The notes under the pieces: generated by a model
The model's input: the letters and a program-made list of their open reading frames with translations, nothing else
What the model was told of the DNA's origin: nothing
The model's database searches: none
In this document: positions 52,207 to 61,048 of the stretch, piece by piece
How positions within the stretch are numbered: position 1 is the stretch's first letter
How the letters are laid out: every line of letters starts with the position of its first letter
DNA from: Chryseobacterium sp. OV279
GTDB lineage: Bacteria > Bacteroidota > Bacteroidia > Flavobacteriales > Weeksellaceae
Length of the DNA stretch: 64,000 bases
Direction: 5' to 3'
NCBI RefSeq assembly: GCF_900128945.1
Contig: NZ_FQUD01000003.1
Coordinates: forward strand, 682,001-746,000
Program-made: the position numbers and the translations under genes

Positions 52207-52440
52207 ATGAAATACAGCGAAGCCTTAGCCCATAAAAAAGAAGCTTTGAAAAAAGCAGATGAATCTGTAGTGAAAAGCTATCACATCATTATCGTCCCTG
52301 CCGATACAGGAGAAAGTTCAAAGTATATTGAAGACTTTTCTAAAAAGCCTGATGATTTTAATAACAGCAGCTGCAAAAAATACTGCTCAAATGATGAGTA
52401 CGAAGTTGTCAGCTTCAATAAGGAAGAGGAAAGTCACTAA
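52207..52440 (+). CDS. small soluble protein, unknown
   Basis: The start at 52207 (MKYSEALAHKKEALKKADES) gives 77 residues and avoids a 38-base overlap with the preceding gene that a start at 52159 would need. The tail has two cysteines in SSCKKYCSN. It follows another small gene and may be cotranscribed. The function is unknown. Confidence 0.5.
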   Translation: MKYSEALAHKKEALKKADESVVKSYHIIIVPADTGESSKYIEDFSKKPDDFNNSSCKKYCSNDEYEVVSFNKEEESH

Positions 52441-52584
52441 CCGATATTTATGTCGTAAATGAAAATGCGGTTTTCGCTTTTCTTTTCTAAGATCAATATT
52501 CCCAGATACCACATCAGTACCCGGAACACTAAGCTGGTCTTATAATTGTACACACTAAGTATTAATCACTAAATTATAATTATT

Positions 52585-53151
52585 ATGGCAACCAAAACAA
52601 CAGCAAAAAAGACAACGTCGAAAACTGTGGCGAAAAAAACAGGTAAAACTCCGGCTAAAAAAGATGCTGCCAAACAGTTGAAAGATTTGTTTGAGGATTC
52701 ATTGAAAGATATTTACTGGGCAGAAAAAGCTCTCGTAAAGGCTCTTCCTAAAATGCATAAAAATGCCACAGACAAAAAACTGAAAATAGCTATTGAAAAA
52801 CATTATAATGAAACTAAGGTTCATGTAAAAAGACTGGAAGAATGTTTTACTGCCTTGGGAAAAAAGGCTCAGGCTAAAAAATGCGATGCCATGCAGGGAC
52901 TATTGGATGAAGGAAAAGGCATTATGGAAGAAACTGAACCGGGAGCGGTAAGAGATGCAGGTATCATTGCTGCTGCTCAAAAGGTGGAGCATTATGAAAT
53001 TGCAACCTACGGATCATTAGCTGCTTATGCTAAAGTTCTTAACGAAAAAGACTGTCTAAAAAATCTGCTGGCTACATTAACTGAAGAAAAGAAATGTGAC
53101 CAGTTGTTAAGTAAAATAGCTGATACTGCTATTAATACTAAAGCGAAATAA
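52585..53151 (+). CDS. YciF-type ferritin-like protein with lysine-rich N-terminal tail
   Basis: The 188-residue protein has a DUF892/YciF four-helix domain (about 33-185). It opens LKDLFEDSLKDIYWAEKALV and carries the ligand residues E and H expected for a di-metal centre (IEKHYNETKVHVKRLEE, QKVEHYEIATYG). YciF relatives act in stress and stationary phase. The first 32 residues are built from K, A and T with ten lysines, like a histone H1 or HU tail, and should bind DNA. That tail is unusual for the family. A repeat hairpin follows the stop. Confidence 0.85.
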   Translation: MATKTTAKKTTSKTVAKKTGKTPAKKDAAKQLKDLFEDSLKDIYWAEKALVKALPKMHKNATDKKLKIAIEKHYNETKVHVKRLEECFTALGKKAQAKKCDAMQGLLDEGKGIMEETEPGAVRDAGIIAAAQKVEHYEIATYGSLAAYAKVLNEKDCLKNLLATLTEEKKCDQLLSKIADTAINTKAK

Positions 53152-53155
53152 TAAA

Positions 53156-53224
53156 GAAGTCAAGCTAGAGGCTGGAAGGAGGAAGTTATTGACTAATAAG
53201 AACTTTCCTCTTCCGTCCTCTAGG
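53156..53224. repeat. paired inverted copies of the GAAGATGGAAG repeat, terminator-like
   Basis: The left arm (53156-53187) is purine-rich and the right arm (53201-53224) is its near inverse, so the RNA can fold into a long hairpin just after the YciF-type gene. Confidence 0.65.
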
Positions 53225-53250
53225 ATTTAATTTTAGCTAAAACTCCAATA

Positions 53251-53706
53251 TCACCGGTTTAAAAGGTCTATTTCCCTGTTAATTTTAATCCAGTTAATGC
53301 TGTCTGCAATCTGAAGTTCCTTATCAAACTGCTGTTTCCAGTTTTTACCCAATTTTTTCTCCAGGCTTTTAAAATACATCCTATTGGAACGGTCGGATTG
53401 TCTCTGTAACCGGGTAATACTGTCGTTGACTTCGCATCCGGTTTCTATCCGTTCATAACATAAGTTCCATTTTTTCACCAGACTGTCGATGCCGTCATAG
53501 GCTCCTTGCGGGGGAAGTTCACCGATCCGGATATCTTTCCAGCAAAGAGGTTCTGTTTTTTGTTCAGTCTTTTTTGTAACATCCGGCGTACAGGAAATTA
53601 TAATTGGAATGGTTAATAATACAACAGAAATTGTTTTTAAAAAAGAAATCTTATTGTTCAATCTTTTTATATCGCTTATTCTTGTTGAAATAGTGGATGT
53701 TCCCAT
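53251..53706 (-). CDS. lipoprotein of unknown function, paralogue of 23981-24571
   Basis: The 151-residue product has a long basic N-terminal part before a lipoprotein signal (lipobox IISC, cysteine 39). The mature sequence has LCWKDIRIGELPPQGAYDGI and two more cysteines. Near the end, LEKKLGKNWKQQFDKEL matches a stretch in the lipoprotein at 23981-24571. The two share only this C-terminal unit, and the rest differs. It lies 31 bases after another small gene. Function unknown. Confidence 0.6.
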   Translation of the reverse strand: MGTSTISTRISDIKRLNNKISFLKTISVVLLTIPIIISCTPDVTKKTEQKTEPLCWKDIRIGELPPQGAYDGIDSLVKKWNLCYERIETGCEVNDSITRLQRQSDRSNRMYFKSLEKKLGKNWKQQFDKELQIADSINWIKINREIDLLNR

Positions 53707-53737
53707 GACAGAAGTTTAGATTGTAGTATTATTTTAA

Positions 53738-54082
53738 TCAGCTGATAAAATCGAGCAGGCGTTTTTTGGTAATCACCTGATTTCCCTGGAAAAATGCGTC
53801 ATCATCCAATCGTGACATTGAGGCCGTAGACTGAGCGGAAAGCCAGGTTACAAATAAATCCCGTGTTTCAAAAATTCTTGGGGGATCAAAATCACCGTCA
53901 TATACTTCTCCGTATATAAACTTCTGATCTTCATTTACTTTCAGGCCCATTCCACAATAATCCCTGTGACCGTAGGCCAGAACTGCCCCTGTCTGTAATT
54001 GATCTGCAACAAGATTGGCGAGCCTGTCTCCAAAAGGACTGTTGTCCGGTTCCGGGGTATCTGAAAAATGATAATTGCCCAT
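53738..54082 (-). CDS. small acidic cytosolic protein, unknown
   Basis: The 114-residue product has no signal or membrane segment and is acidic. It contains GYHRDYCGMG-like AYGHRDYCGMGLKVNEDQ, then FIYGEVYDGDFDPPRIFETR. No family is recognised. It is upstream of a lipoprotein gene on the same strand and may share its transcript. Confidence 0.5.
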   Translation of the reverse strand: MGNYHFSDTPEPDNSPFGDRLANLVADQLQTGAVLAYGHRDYCGMGLKVNEDQKFIYGEVYDGDFDPPRIFETRDLFVTWLSAQSTASMSRLDDDAFFQGNQVITKKRLLDFIS

Positions 54083-54293
54083 AATTTTAAATTATTTTTA
54101 AATATCAATAAGGTATCTAAAGTACATCATTCAGATTTGAAATTAATGAATTTTTTAATTAATTTTCATCCATAAGGAATATATATTTTAAACTGAATTC
54201 GGAATAAAAGCCGCTAAGGACGTTTGAGATATATTAGAACCATTAAACACTTTGACAGCACCTATAAGATGTTTATTTTTGTTTAATTTTAAA

Positions 54294-54905
54294 ATGATGA
54301 ATTCAAAGCTGCCCCTTTCCTATTACCTGAATCAGGATGTTCTTTTTCTGGCCAAAGATCTTTTGGGAAAAGTACTTTTCACAGAAATAAACGGCGATAT
54401 TACGGCAGGTATTATTGTAGAAACCGAAGCCTATTTTGGTGTAGTGGATAAAGCTTCCCACGCCTATGGAGGGCGCCGGACGGAGCGCACTGAAACATTA
54501 TACAGCCAGGGCGGTATTTCCTATGTTTATTTATGCTACGGAATTCATCATTTGTTTAATGTGGTAACTTCAGTGGATGGTGAGCCTCATGCTGTTCTGG
54601 TACGTGCTATAGAACCATTAGTTGGTCAGGAAATCATGGAGCTTAGAAGAAATATGCCCGCAGAGAAGGTTGCGATCTCATCCGGTCCCGGTTCTGCGGC
54701 TAAGGCTTTAGGTATTGACCGTTCTTTTAACAAAAAAGATCTGACTGAAAACGAAATCTGGGTTGAAGATCACGGGATCAGATATACTTCTGAAGACATT
54801 ATCGCAGGACCACGTATCGGGGTTGCCTATGCGCAGGAAGATGCATTGCTGCCGTGGCGATTTTATGTGAAAGGAAACAAATATGTCAGCAAACCCAGAT
54901 CTTAA
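54294..54905 (+). CDS. DNA-3-methyladenine glycosylase (AAG/MPG type)
   Basis: Starting at 54294 (or 54297), the 204-residue protein matches the monofunctional AAG/MPG family. It has LAKDLLGKVLFT, then IVETEAYFGVVDKASHAYGG (catalytic glutamate and intercalating Y), RRTERTETLYSQGGISYVYL, CYGIHHLFNVVTS and SSGPGSAAKALGI. It removes alkylated purines and deaminated hypoxanthine and starts base excision repair. The ExoIII gene near it could process the abasic site. It is a single gene. Confidence 0.93.
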   Translation: MMNSKLPLSYYLNQDVLFLAKDLLGKVLFTEINGDITAGIIVETEAYFGVVDKASHAYGGRRTERTETLYSQGGISYVYLCYGIHHLFNVVTSVDGEPHAVLVRAIEPLVGQEIMELRRNMPAEKVAISSGPGSAAKALGIDRSFNKKDLTENEIWVEDHGIRYTSEDIIAGPRIGVAYAQEDALLPWRFYVKGNKYVSKPRS

Positions 54906-54940
54906 CTTCAAGAGTAATTAAATTGAATAAATAAATATGT

Positions 54941-56344
54941 CTAGATCTGCGCGGCTTTCAACATCAGATAATGTAAATCTGTATTTTTGATAAACGCCGG
55001 CAAAAGTTCTTTTCCAGGACCATATACTGCGACTTCAACATAATCTCCCGAATGATCCATACTGATCCAGCCAACAGAATTATGCTTCTTCTGAATATCG
55101 GAATACGCTTTGAATGGCAATTTCTTATAATTGTAAATTCCGGCTTCCTGCTTTTCGAGTCCTGAATAGAAACTTAGCAAATGCTTGGCATCATCATCAG
55201 CAAGACTTATGGTATTGGTTTCGTAGATCCAGTCTTTCATTTTCTGAAGATTAAAATCCGGATGAATCGCATTCAGAATATATTCATTGGTGTATTTATA
55301 ATTCGAAATGCTGTTAAAATTCTTCGTTGCATCCGCTCCATAAATGGTTCCCGGATTCGCATTGCCATGGTCCGTAGTGATGATGACCAAAGTATTTCCA
55401 TCTTTCTCCGCAAAATCTATAGCTGTTTTTACCGCTTCATCAAAAGCAAGCTGGTCGTGAATTAAAGCCGCAATATCATTGGCGTGAGCCGCCCAGTCTA
55501 CTTTTCCACCCTCGATCTGTAAGACGAAACCTTCCTTATGATCTTTCATCTGATCGATGGCTGTCTGCGCCATTTCAGCCAGAGTGGGCGTACTCTGAAG
55601 CTCAGAAATATGAGTTCTGTCGATGGAATAGGGTAAAGCGCCGGAATTGAAGATCCCTAAGACCTTCTTCCCTTTTTCACTACTTTTCAGATCGGTTTTA
55701 TTTTTAAGAATCTGATATCCTTTCTGTTTGTACAGAGCATACACATCTTTTTTGTCTTCTCTTTTTAAAGGATTGAAAAATTCATCACCACCGCCCATCA
55801 TAACGTCAAAACCAATCTCTGCATACATTTCCGCAATTTCACTTTCTGCATTTCTGCTATCGGAATTTACACAGAAACCTGCTGGGGTTGCATGGGTAAT
55901 GGTTACCGTTGTTACGCAGCCTGTCTTCTTCCCTGCTTTTTTGAATTTTTGCCAGATGGGAACATATTTTTCACCATTAGCTCCTACATTCAGGACCCCG
56001 TTTTTCACCCGGAATCCACCTCCAAAGGAAGAACTGGCCGCTGCCGAGTCTGTAACGATGGAACTGGCCGAAGCTGTATCCATAAGCGCCCGTGAAACTT
56101 TATTTTCCTGGTACAGATTCATCCAGTTGCCGTTTTTGCCCAAGATATTCTGAGAATACAGATTGGCCATGGCTAAAGTTCCGGAACTCATCCCATCACT
56201 GACCATGAAAATAATATTCTTTGCTTTTTTCTTAGGATCCGGAATATCTTTCAAATTATTGGCAAAGAAATCAACCGGGTTTATAGTAAGAAGGCCTGAC
56301 AGTAATGCTGAACCTTTTAAAAATTTACGTCTGTCCATGATCAT
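54941..56344 (-). CDS. alkaline phosphatase
   Basis: The 467-residue protein begins MIMDRRKFLKGSALLSGLLT, a twin-arginine-type export signal. Catalytic residues are D50 in MVSDGMSSGT (metal binding) and S100 in VTDSAAAS, the phosphorylated nucleophile. Later metal ligands appear as KVDWAAHANDIAALI and TTDHGNANPG, and DHSGDYVEVAVYGPG near the end. The family releases phosphate from many esters in the periplasm or outside. No pho operator is evident. Confidence 0.93.
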   Translation of the reverse strand: MIMDRRKFLKGSALLSGLLTINPVDFFANNLKDIPDPKKKAKNIIFMVSDGMSSGTLAMANLYSQNILGKNGNWMNLYQENKVSRALMDTASASSIVTDSAAASSSFGGGFRVKNGVLNVGANGEKYVPIWQKFKKAGKKTGCVTTVTITHATPAGFCVNSDSRNAESEIAEMYAEIGFDVMMGGGDEFFNPLKREDKKDVYALYKQKGYQILKNKTDLKSSEKGKKVLGIFNSGALPYSIDRTHISELQSTPTLAEMAQTAIDQMKDHKEGFVLQIEGGKVDWAAHANDIAALIHDQLAFDEAVKTAIDFAEKDGNTLVIITTDHGNANPGTIYGADATKNFNSISNYKYTNEYILNAIHPDFNLQKMKDWIYETNTISLADDDAKHLLSFYSGLEKQEAGIYNYKKLPFKAYSDIQKKHNSVGWISMDHSGDYVEVAVYGPGKELLPAFIKNTDLHYLMLKAAQI

Positions 56345-56424
56345 ACAATTTCGTAGAGTAAGTTAGGGAGTAATTTTATTTATTGAAATATTGTTGCATT
56401 AATTAATTGTGAATTTTAAATTAA

Positions 56425-56453
56425 GAGGATGGAAGCTGGAAGAAGGAAGTTAC
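56425..56453 (+). repeat. single copy of GAAGATGGAAG repeat
   Basis: Purine-rich copy (GAGGATGGAAGCTGGAAGAA then GGAAGTTAC) in the region between the alkaline phosphatase and MerC genes. Confidence 0.6.
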
Positions 56454-56490
56454 TTTTGGTTGATAATTTTGAATAGTTTCCATCAATGAA

Positions 56491-56523
56491 AACCCTGTCA
56501 AGGTTTTGAACCTTGACAGGGTT
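56491..56523. repeat. perfect palindromic hairpin element, copy 2
   Basis: Arms of 15 bases (56491-56505, 56509-56523) with a TTG loop. Compared with 13040-13074, the outer stem differs but each change keeps pairing. Confidence 0.85.
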
Positions 56524-56556
56524 GCTCTACATCTTTAACGTTCTAACACGCACAAT

Positions 56557-56895
56557 CTAGTGTTTATGGTTTTTAAAATTGATAATATGTCCTGCAATCA
56601 GTCCTGCTGCCCCTGCATAAATCAAAGGAATATGAACTTCAAAGATAAAGTCGGCCAAAACGGAAACAGAGATCAGGAAGATGGAAGCCCAGAACAACAG
56701 TTTCAGCCATCGGCTGGTCATGTGTTTTGTCACGCTGTAAACTACCACAGCGCCAATCACAAGGAAGGCCAGATCGATATAAGGATTGTGTGATATTCCC
56801 AAAGGAATGATCATTAACAAAGGAAAAGCAATACAATGAATAAGACACAGAACTGCCGCAGAAATTCCAACTGCATCAAGAATTTTCGATTTCAT
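56557..56895 (-). CDS. MerC-domain membrane protein
   Basis: The 112-residue protein has four membrane segments and the MerC motif in the first one, CLIHCIAFPLLM with C17 and C21 around IH. MerC proteins carry metal ions across the inner membrane. Genomic context in this group often links them to Fur/Zur regulators. A palindrome in its promoter suggests metal control. The mercury genes merA/merP are absent, so a role with another metal is more likely. Confidence 0.85.
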   Translation of the reverse strand: MKSKILDAVGISAAVLCLIHCIAFPLLMIIPLGISHNPYIDLAFLVIGAVVVYSVTKHMTSRWLKLLFWASIFLISVSVLADFIFEVHIPLIYAGAAGLIAGHIINFKNHKH

Positions 56896-56934
56896 AAAAT
56901 AAAGGGATTTAAATTTCTTATTGTAATTCTATGG

Positions 56935-56974
56935 CAAAAGTAGAGATAAAAACTAAATAACGCAACTTTGTTGC
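56935..56974 (-). promoter_or_regulatory. merC promoter with overlapping palindromic operator
   Basis: On the minus strand TTG (plus-strand bases 56963-56965), a 20-base spacer and TACTTTTG (plus-strand bases 56935-56942) form a full consensus. GCAAC-TTT-GTTGC (56962-56974) is a perfect palindrome over the -33 box. Confidence 0.72.
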
Positions 56975-57057
56975 AATTAATAATCAAAACAAATTAGCCC
57001 TATTTGGTTGAAACACTGCTTTAATCTAACCCTTAGTCTTGTTTGAACCCAATAAAA

Positions 57058-57585
57058 ATGCTAATTTTATTTTCACAAAAGAAAACACCCAATATGCCCA
57101 CCGAAGCTTCCCATAAGCTGATTCCGATGACGGATTTTGTTATCGAGTATTACTCCAACGAAGGATACGCCGATCTTCAGACCTTGAGCCTGATGAAAAA
57201 CTATGCCCAATTTCTGAGAAAACCTCTAAGTCTTGGAATGTTTGTTCCTGTAGATGCACAGGGAAACGCACTGAAAGAACCGAAAAATTATTCCGCCTGG
57301 AAATCTCTTGCTCATAATGACGGGAAAAGAAGTGACATAACCGGATTTGAAGAAAATATCCAATACCAGAAAGCAGAACAAAATTGTATGTTTGATGGTT
57401 TTATCGTAGCCTATAATGGCTATTCTGTGGTAAGAATTGAAGCTTCTTATGACCAGAGCATTGAACTCTCTTTCAATAAAAGTGATCTGATCTCGCCTGC
57501 GTTTTATGATGTAGAATCACTTACTGTTTTTGAGTCTATATTTTTAACAGCTAAGGCTTTAAAGACTATCGGAATCAAAAAATAA
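57058..57585 (+). CDS. cytosolic protein of unknown function
   Basis: The ATG at 57058 is the first usual start codon; a TTG at 57043 or an ATG at 57094 are alternatives. The 175-residue product is soluble, with no signal. DFVIEYYSNEGYADLQTLSL and KPLSLGMFVPVDAQGNALKE are the most distinct segments. No family is recognised. It converges with the Nudix gene with four bases between stops. Confidence 0.55.
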   Translation: MLILFSQKKTPNMPTEASHKLIPMTDFVIEYYSNEGYADLQTLSLMKNYAQFLRKPLSLGMFVPVDAQGNALKEPKNYSAWKSLAHNDGKRSDITGFEENIQYQKAEQNCMFDGFIVAYNGYSVVRIEASYDQSIELSFNKSDLISPAFYDVESLTVFESIFLTAKALKTIGIKK

Positions 57586-57589
57586 AAGC

Positions 57590-58069
57590 CTACTCTTTTT
57601 CCTTCACTATTTTTTCCAGTTCTGTAATAAATGCTGCCTGTGCAAGATTGATCTTCTTTTGCGCCTCTTCCGACGTGAACCATTCCCATTGATCTACTTC
57701 CGGGATTTCGATCATTGTAGAGGATCTAGGGGGCCATTCTATTTCTACGGTATTGCTATAAAGGCCGGAGGTTTCCATGTCTTTTTCCAAAGCCCAGGCA
57801 TACACCGTTTTTCCTCCTTTCTGCTTAACAGGCTGTAATGGGATAAACTCTCCTTCCACAGATTGACCGGTTTCTTCTTTAAATTCAATAAGCGCACGTT
57901 CGAGTGGATCTTCATCGGTTGAGATTTCGCCTTTCGGGATAGACCAGGCCCCCTCATCCTTATGCTTCCAAAAAGGACCTCCGGGATGCACCAAAAAGTA
58001 GTACAAATGAGTCTGATCTCTTTTAAACAGCAAAATACCGGCACTTGTTTTCATTACGTTAAGATACAT
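57590..58069 (-). CDS. Nudix hydrolase
   Basis: The 159-residue protein contains the Nudix box GEISTDEDPLERALIEFKEE followed by TGQS. It keeps the metal-binding glutamates, but the usual RE is IE. The upstream YYFLVHPGGPFWKHKDEGAW and WSIPKGE segments fit the DR1025/diadenosine-type Nudix group. M6 (MKTSAGILLFKRD, base 58054) may be the true start. It hydrolyses a nucleoside-diphosphate-linked compound; the substrate is open. It lies 23 bases after the AraC-type gene. Confidence 0.88.
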   Translation of the reverse strand: MYLNVMKTSAGILLFKRDQTHLYYFLVHPGGPFWKHKDEGAWSIPKGEISTDEDPLERALIEFKEETGQSVEGEFIPLQPVKQKGGKTVYAWALEKDMETSGLYSNTVEIEWPPRSSTMIEIPEVDQWEWFTSEEAQKKINLAQAAFITELEKIVKEKE

Positions 58070-58092
58070 TATTTTAAAAGACTCATCAATGG

Positions 58093-58944
58093 TCAGACCG
58101 GTTTTTCATTTTTGCGGAATGATGAAGGAGATCTTTTTTTATAGCTTTTAAAAATTTTATTAAAATGGCTGGCGTCATTAAATCCAAGCTGATCTGCAAT
58201 TTCGTTGATGTTATAATTACTCTGTTTCAGAAGCTTTTCGGCGGCTTTTATTTTATGCTGCATGACATGCTGTTGTACGGAAAATCCAGTCTGCTTTTTG
58301 ATGTAGATACTGATATAATTGGGGGAAAGCATGAATTCTTTTGCCAGATGTTCCAGTTTCATTTTATCCGGATTCATTGCATTCACATTGATATAATACA
58401 GAATTTTCTCCGTCTGATTCAAACCTTGTGTAATCTGTTCCAAACCTCCGCTGTTCATCGTATTTCTGATGAGAATAGTCATCATCGCTGAAAAGAGATC
58501 TGCACACGTCTCTTTATTGTACAGGTTTTTATCCGTGAATTCATGCAGAAGGATTCGGGCAAGCTGCAGAAGATGCTCCCTGTCTGCCTTATTTTTTATC
58601 GCTGATTCATAGACGAAAGAACGGTCTTCCATGAGCATTTGGACAACCTTACCCAATTCTCTTTTTTTATCGGTCTGCAGACTTTCCCAGATATGCTGTT
58701 CTGTAAATTTGATATAAATGAATCTGGTTGTACTTTTTATAGAAAATTCGTGGGCATCACTGGGCCGAAGCAGAAAAATATCCCCTTTTTTATAGGCAAA
58801 TGTAACGCCGTTCAGATGGTGTGTCCCTTTTCCGCTTTCAATCACGATCAGTTCGTAGAAATTATGGTTATGGTATTCAATGTCCCAAACCTCTTTCTCA
58901 ATACTGAATACGTTGAAGGAACTGAAATTAACAATACGTTTCAT
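58093..58944 (-). CDS. AraC-family regulator with cupin sensor domain
   Basis: The 283-residue protein has an N-terminal cupin (EYHNHNFYELIVIESGKGTH, DIFLLRPSDAHEFSI). The C-terminal double HTH has KLEHLAKEFMLSPNYISIYI and YNINEIADQLGFNDASHFNK, then IFKSYKKRSPSSFRK. The cupin should bind a small ligand such as a sugar. It is transcribed away from the polysaccharide deacetylase gene, with 89 bases between the starts, so it may control it. Confidence 0.9.
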   Translation of the reverse strand: MKRIVNFSSFNVFSIEKEVWDIEYHNHNFYELIVIESGKGTHHLNGVTFAYKKGDIFLLRPSDAHEFSIKSTTRFIYIKFTEQHIWESLQTDKKRELGKVVQMLMEDRSFVYESAIKNKADREHLLQLARILLHEFTDKNLYNKETCADLFSAMMTILIRNTMNSGGLEQITQGLNQTEKILYYINVNAMNPDKMKLEHLAKEFMLSPNYISIYIKKQTGFSVQQHVMQHKIKAAEKLLKQSNYNINEIADQLGFNDASHFNKIFKSYKKRSPSSFRKNEKPV

Positions 58945-59033
58945 GAAACATGGATTTTTACAAATTTAGCATAAATTATTACAATAGATATCACTCATTT
59001 ATTGAACAATTTTGCAGAACAAAACCATTCAAA

Positions 59034-60011
59034 ATGAAATATTTAAAACAATCTGCTTTACTGATCGCTTCCGCAGTATTCCTGATGTCCTGCTTTGATC
59101 AAAATAAAAAAAATCAGGCAGCACCATCTGTTAAACCTGAAACTAAGTCTAAAAAACACTGGCCAAACGGCGCACAGTTGGTCATTTCAGTTTCGATGCA
59201 GTTTGAAACGGGTGGACAGCCGGAAGGGGCAGAAAGTCCGTTCAGCGGAACTCCCCTTCCCAAAGGACAGCCCGATCTGCCGGCAGAAAGCTGGTACCGC
59301 TACGGAGCCAATGAAGGAATTTACCGCATGCTGGATCTCTGGAAAAAATATGATATCAAAGTCACTTCCCACGTTGTAGGAACTGCTGCCGAAAAATATC
59401 CTGATGTGGCAAAAGCCATTGCTGCGGGAGGACATGAGATCGCTGGCCACGGAATTGCCTGGGATAACCAGTGGAATAAAAATTATGCAGATGAACTGCG
59501 TTTCGTGAAAGATGGGGTGGATGTGGTCGAAAAAATTACGGGACAAAAAGCAGTAGGTTATAACTGCAACTGGCTCAGAAGAAGCCCCAATACCTTAAAA
59601 GTACTGCAGGAACTTGGCTTTCTTTATCACATCGACGATCTTAGCCGTGATGAACCTTTTATCACCAAAGTAAGCGGGAAAAACTTTGTGGTCATGCCTT
59701 ACACGCTCCGAAATAATGATATTGTCAATATAGAAGGAAAACACTGGAGTCCGGATCAGTTTCTCAACCAGTTGAAATTTGAATTTGACCGTCTGTATGA
59801 AGAAGGCAGTTCAAAAAGAAGAATGATGAGCATCAGTTTTCACGACAGAATTGGCGGAACTCCGGCAATGGTGCATGCAATGGAAGAATTCATCCAATAT
59901 ACCAAAGAAAAACAGGGCGTTGTTTTCATGCGAAAAGATGATATTGCAAAAATGGTCTTGAATGATCCGGAAACTCCGGTGGACAACAGTGAAGAGAAAT
60001 ATAATAACTAA
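59034..60011 (+). CDS. polysaccharide deacetylase-family lipoprotein
   Basis: The ATG at 59034 starts a lipoprotein signal (MKYLKQSALLIASAVFLMSC, cysteine 20). The 325-residue protein then has a NodB-like deacetylase barrel: LVISVSMQFETGG, IKVTSHVVGTAAEKYPDVAK, GGHEIAGHGIAWDNQW (metal HxxxxH) and ISFHDRIGGTPAMVHAMEEF. The position of the usual Asp-Asp pair is changed (SVSMQFE), as in the puuE/allantoinase-like branch, which acts on ureide or N-acyl bonds. It is divergent from an AraC regulator and upstream of DoxX. The substrate is open. Confidence 0.82.
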   Translation: MKYLKQSALLIASAVFLMSCFDQNKKNQAAPSVKPETKSKKHWPNGAQLVISVSMQFETGGQPEGAESPFSGTPLPKGQPDLPAESWYRYGANEGIYRMLDLWKKYDIKVTSHVVGTAAEKYPDVAKAIAAGGHEIAGHGIAWDNQWNKNYADELRFVKDGVDVVEKITGQKAVGYNCNWLRRSPNTLKVLQELGFLYHIDDLSRDEPFITKVSGKNFVVMPYTLRNNDIVNIEGKHWSPDQFLNQLKFEFDRLYEEGSSKRRMMSISFHDRIGGTPAMVHAMEEFIQYTKEKQGVVFMRKDDIAKMVLNDPETPVDNSEEKYNN

Positions 60012-60018
60012 AGGTTTG

Positions 60019-60176
60019 GGAGCACGAAGATGGAAGATGGAGGTTACTGGCAGACGATGATGACCTGACCGATTTTTGATTGGAATTATTTACGTCTCAT
60101 CATTGAAATACAAATAGACTACAAGTGATTTTCCGGCCTCCATAGACTTCCCTCTCCCATCATCCAGCTTCCATCC
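60019..60176. repeat. paired inverted copies of GAAGATGGAAG repeat
   Basis: A copy at 60019-60047 and an inverse at 60145-60176 bracket about 100 bases between the deacetylase and DoxX genes. Confidence 0.65.
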
Positions 60177-60194
60177 CAATAAATTTTAACCATT

Positions 60195-60584
60195 ATGAAT
60201 AAAAACACAGCCTATTTCCTACTCCGTGTATCTATGGGAGTAAACCTTCTGGGTCACGGCGTGGCCAGAATCCCCAAACTTTCTGTTTTCGCAGAAGGAA
60301 TGAAGAAAAGCTTTGAAAAAAGCTGGCTTCCACAGCCTTTTGTACACCTGTTTAGCATAGCACTTCCCTTCCTTGAATTTGTGATCGGGGCAATGCTTAT
60401 TCTCAGCTTTAAGACCAGGATCGCCAATTTTGCGGGAGCAGGACTCATCATTGCACTGCTTTTCGGAAGCAGCACTATTGAAAACTGGGAAGCGATGGGA
60501 ATACAGATGATCTACGCTTTATTCTTCTACATTCTGATCAATAGACAGGAAGATAACAGCTATTCTCTGGATCGAAAGAAGTAA
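60195..60584 (+). CDS. DoxX-family membrane protein
   Basis: The 129-residue protein has four membrane segments and opens TAYFLLRVSMGVNLLGHGVA, a typical DoxX first helix with HG at its end. LPFLEFVIGAMLILSFKTRI forms the second and third. It probably shares the transcript of the upstream deacetylase, although a repeat element lies between. Its molecular role is not established. Confidence 0.83.
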   Translation: MNKNTAYFLLRVSMGVNLLGHGVARIPKLSVFAEGMKKSFEKSWLPQPFVHLFSIALPFLEFVIGAMLILSFKTRIANFAGAGLIIALLFGSSTIENWEAMGIQMIYALFFYILINRQEDNSYSLDRKK

Positions 60585-60590
60585 TTTGAA

Positions 60591-60622
60591 AAAAGGGGCA
60601 GACATGCACTTCTGTCCCTTTT
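60591..60622 (+). terminator. terminator hairpin after DoxX gene
   Basis: AAAAGGGGCAGA (60591-60602) pairs with TCTGTCCCTTTT (60611-60622), one G-T pair. Confidence 0.85.
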
Positions 60623-60791
60623 AGTTTTTAATAGACTACTATAATAAACTGGTTGCTAATGTTTTAATAATTTATAAAAAATAGAAAATAACCTGTTTAA
60701 TTTTAATCAATAAAATATTATAGGTACCACATTTTGAGCTTTTAATCTATAAAGGCACAGAATGTGTATTAAATCAAGCAAATAACATTAA

Positions 60792-60971
<180 letters not shown>

Positions 60972-61048
60972 TCTATTATTGTAATCCTTAAAAATAACAG
61001 TAAACAGCAGGAAATAGCTTCTCACCGGAACATCTGGAATTTTACATT

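Noticed and set aside
55728-56366. Plus-strand ORFs opposite the alkaline phosphatase gene
   Set aside because: All conserved phosphatase motifs are on the minus strand; these are shadows.
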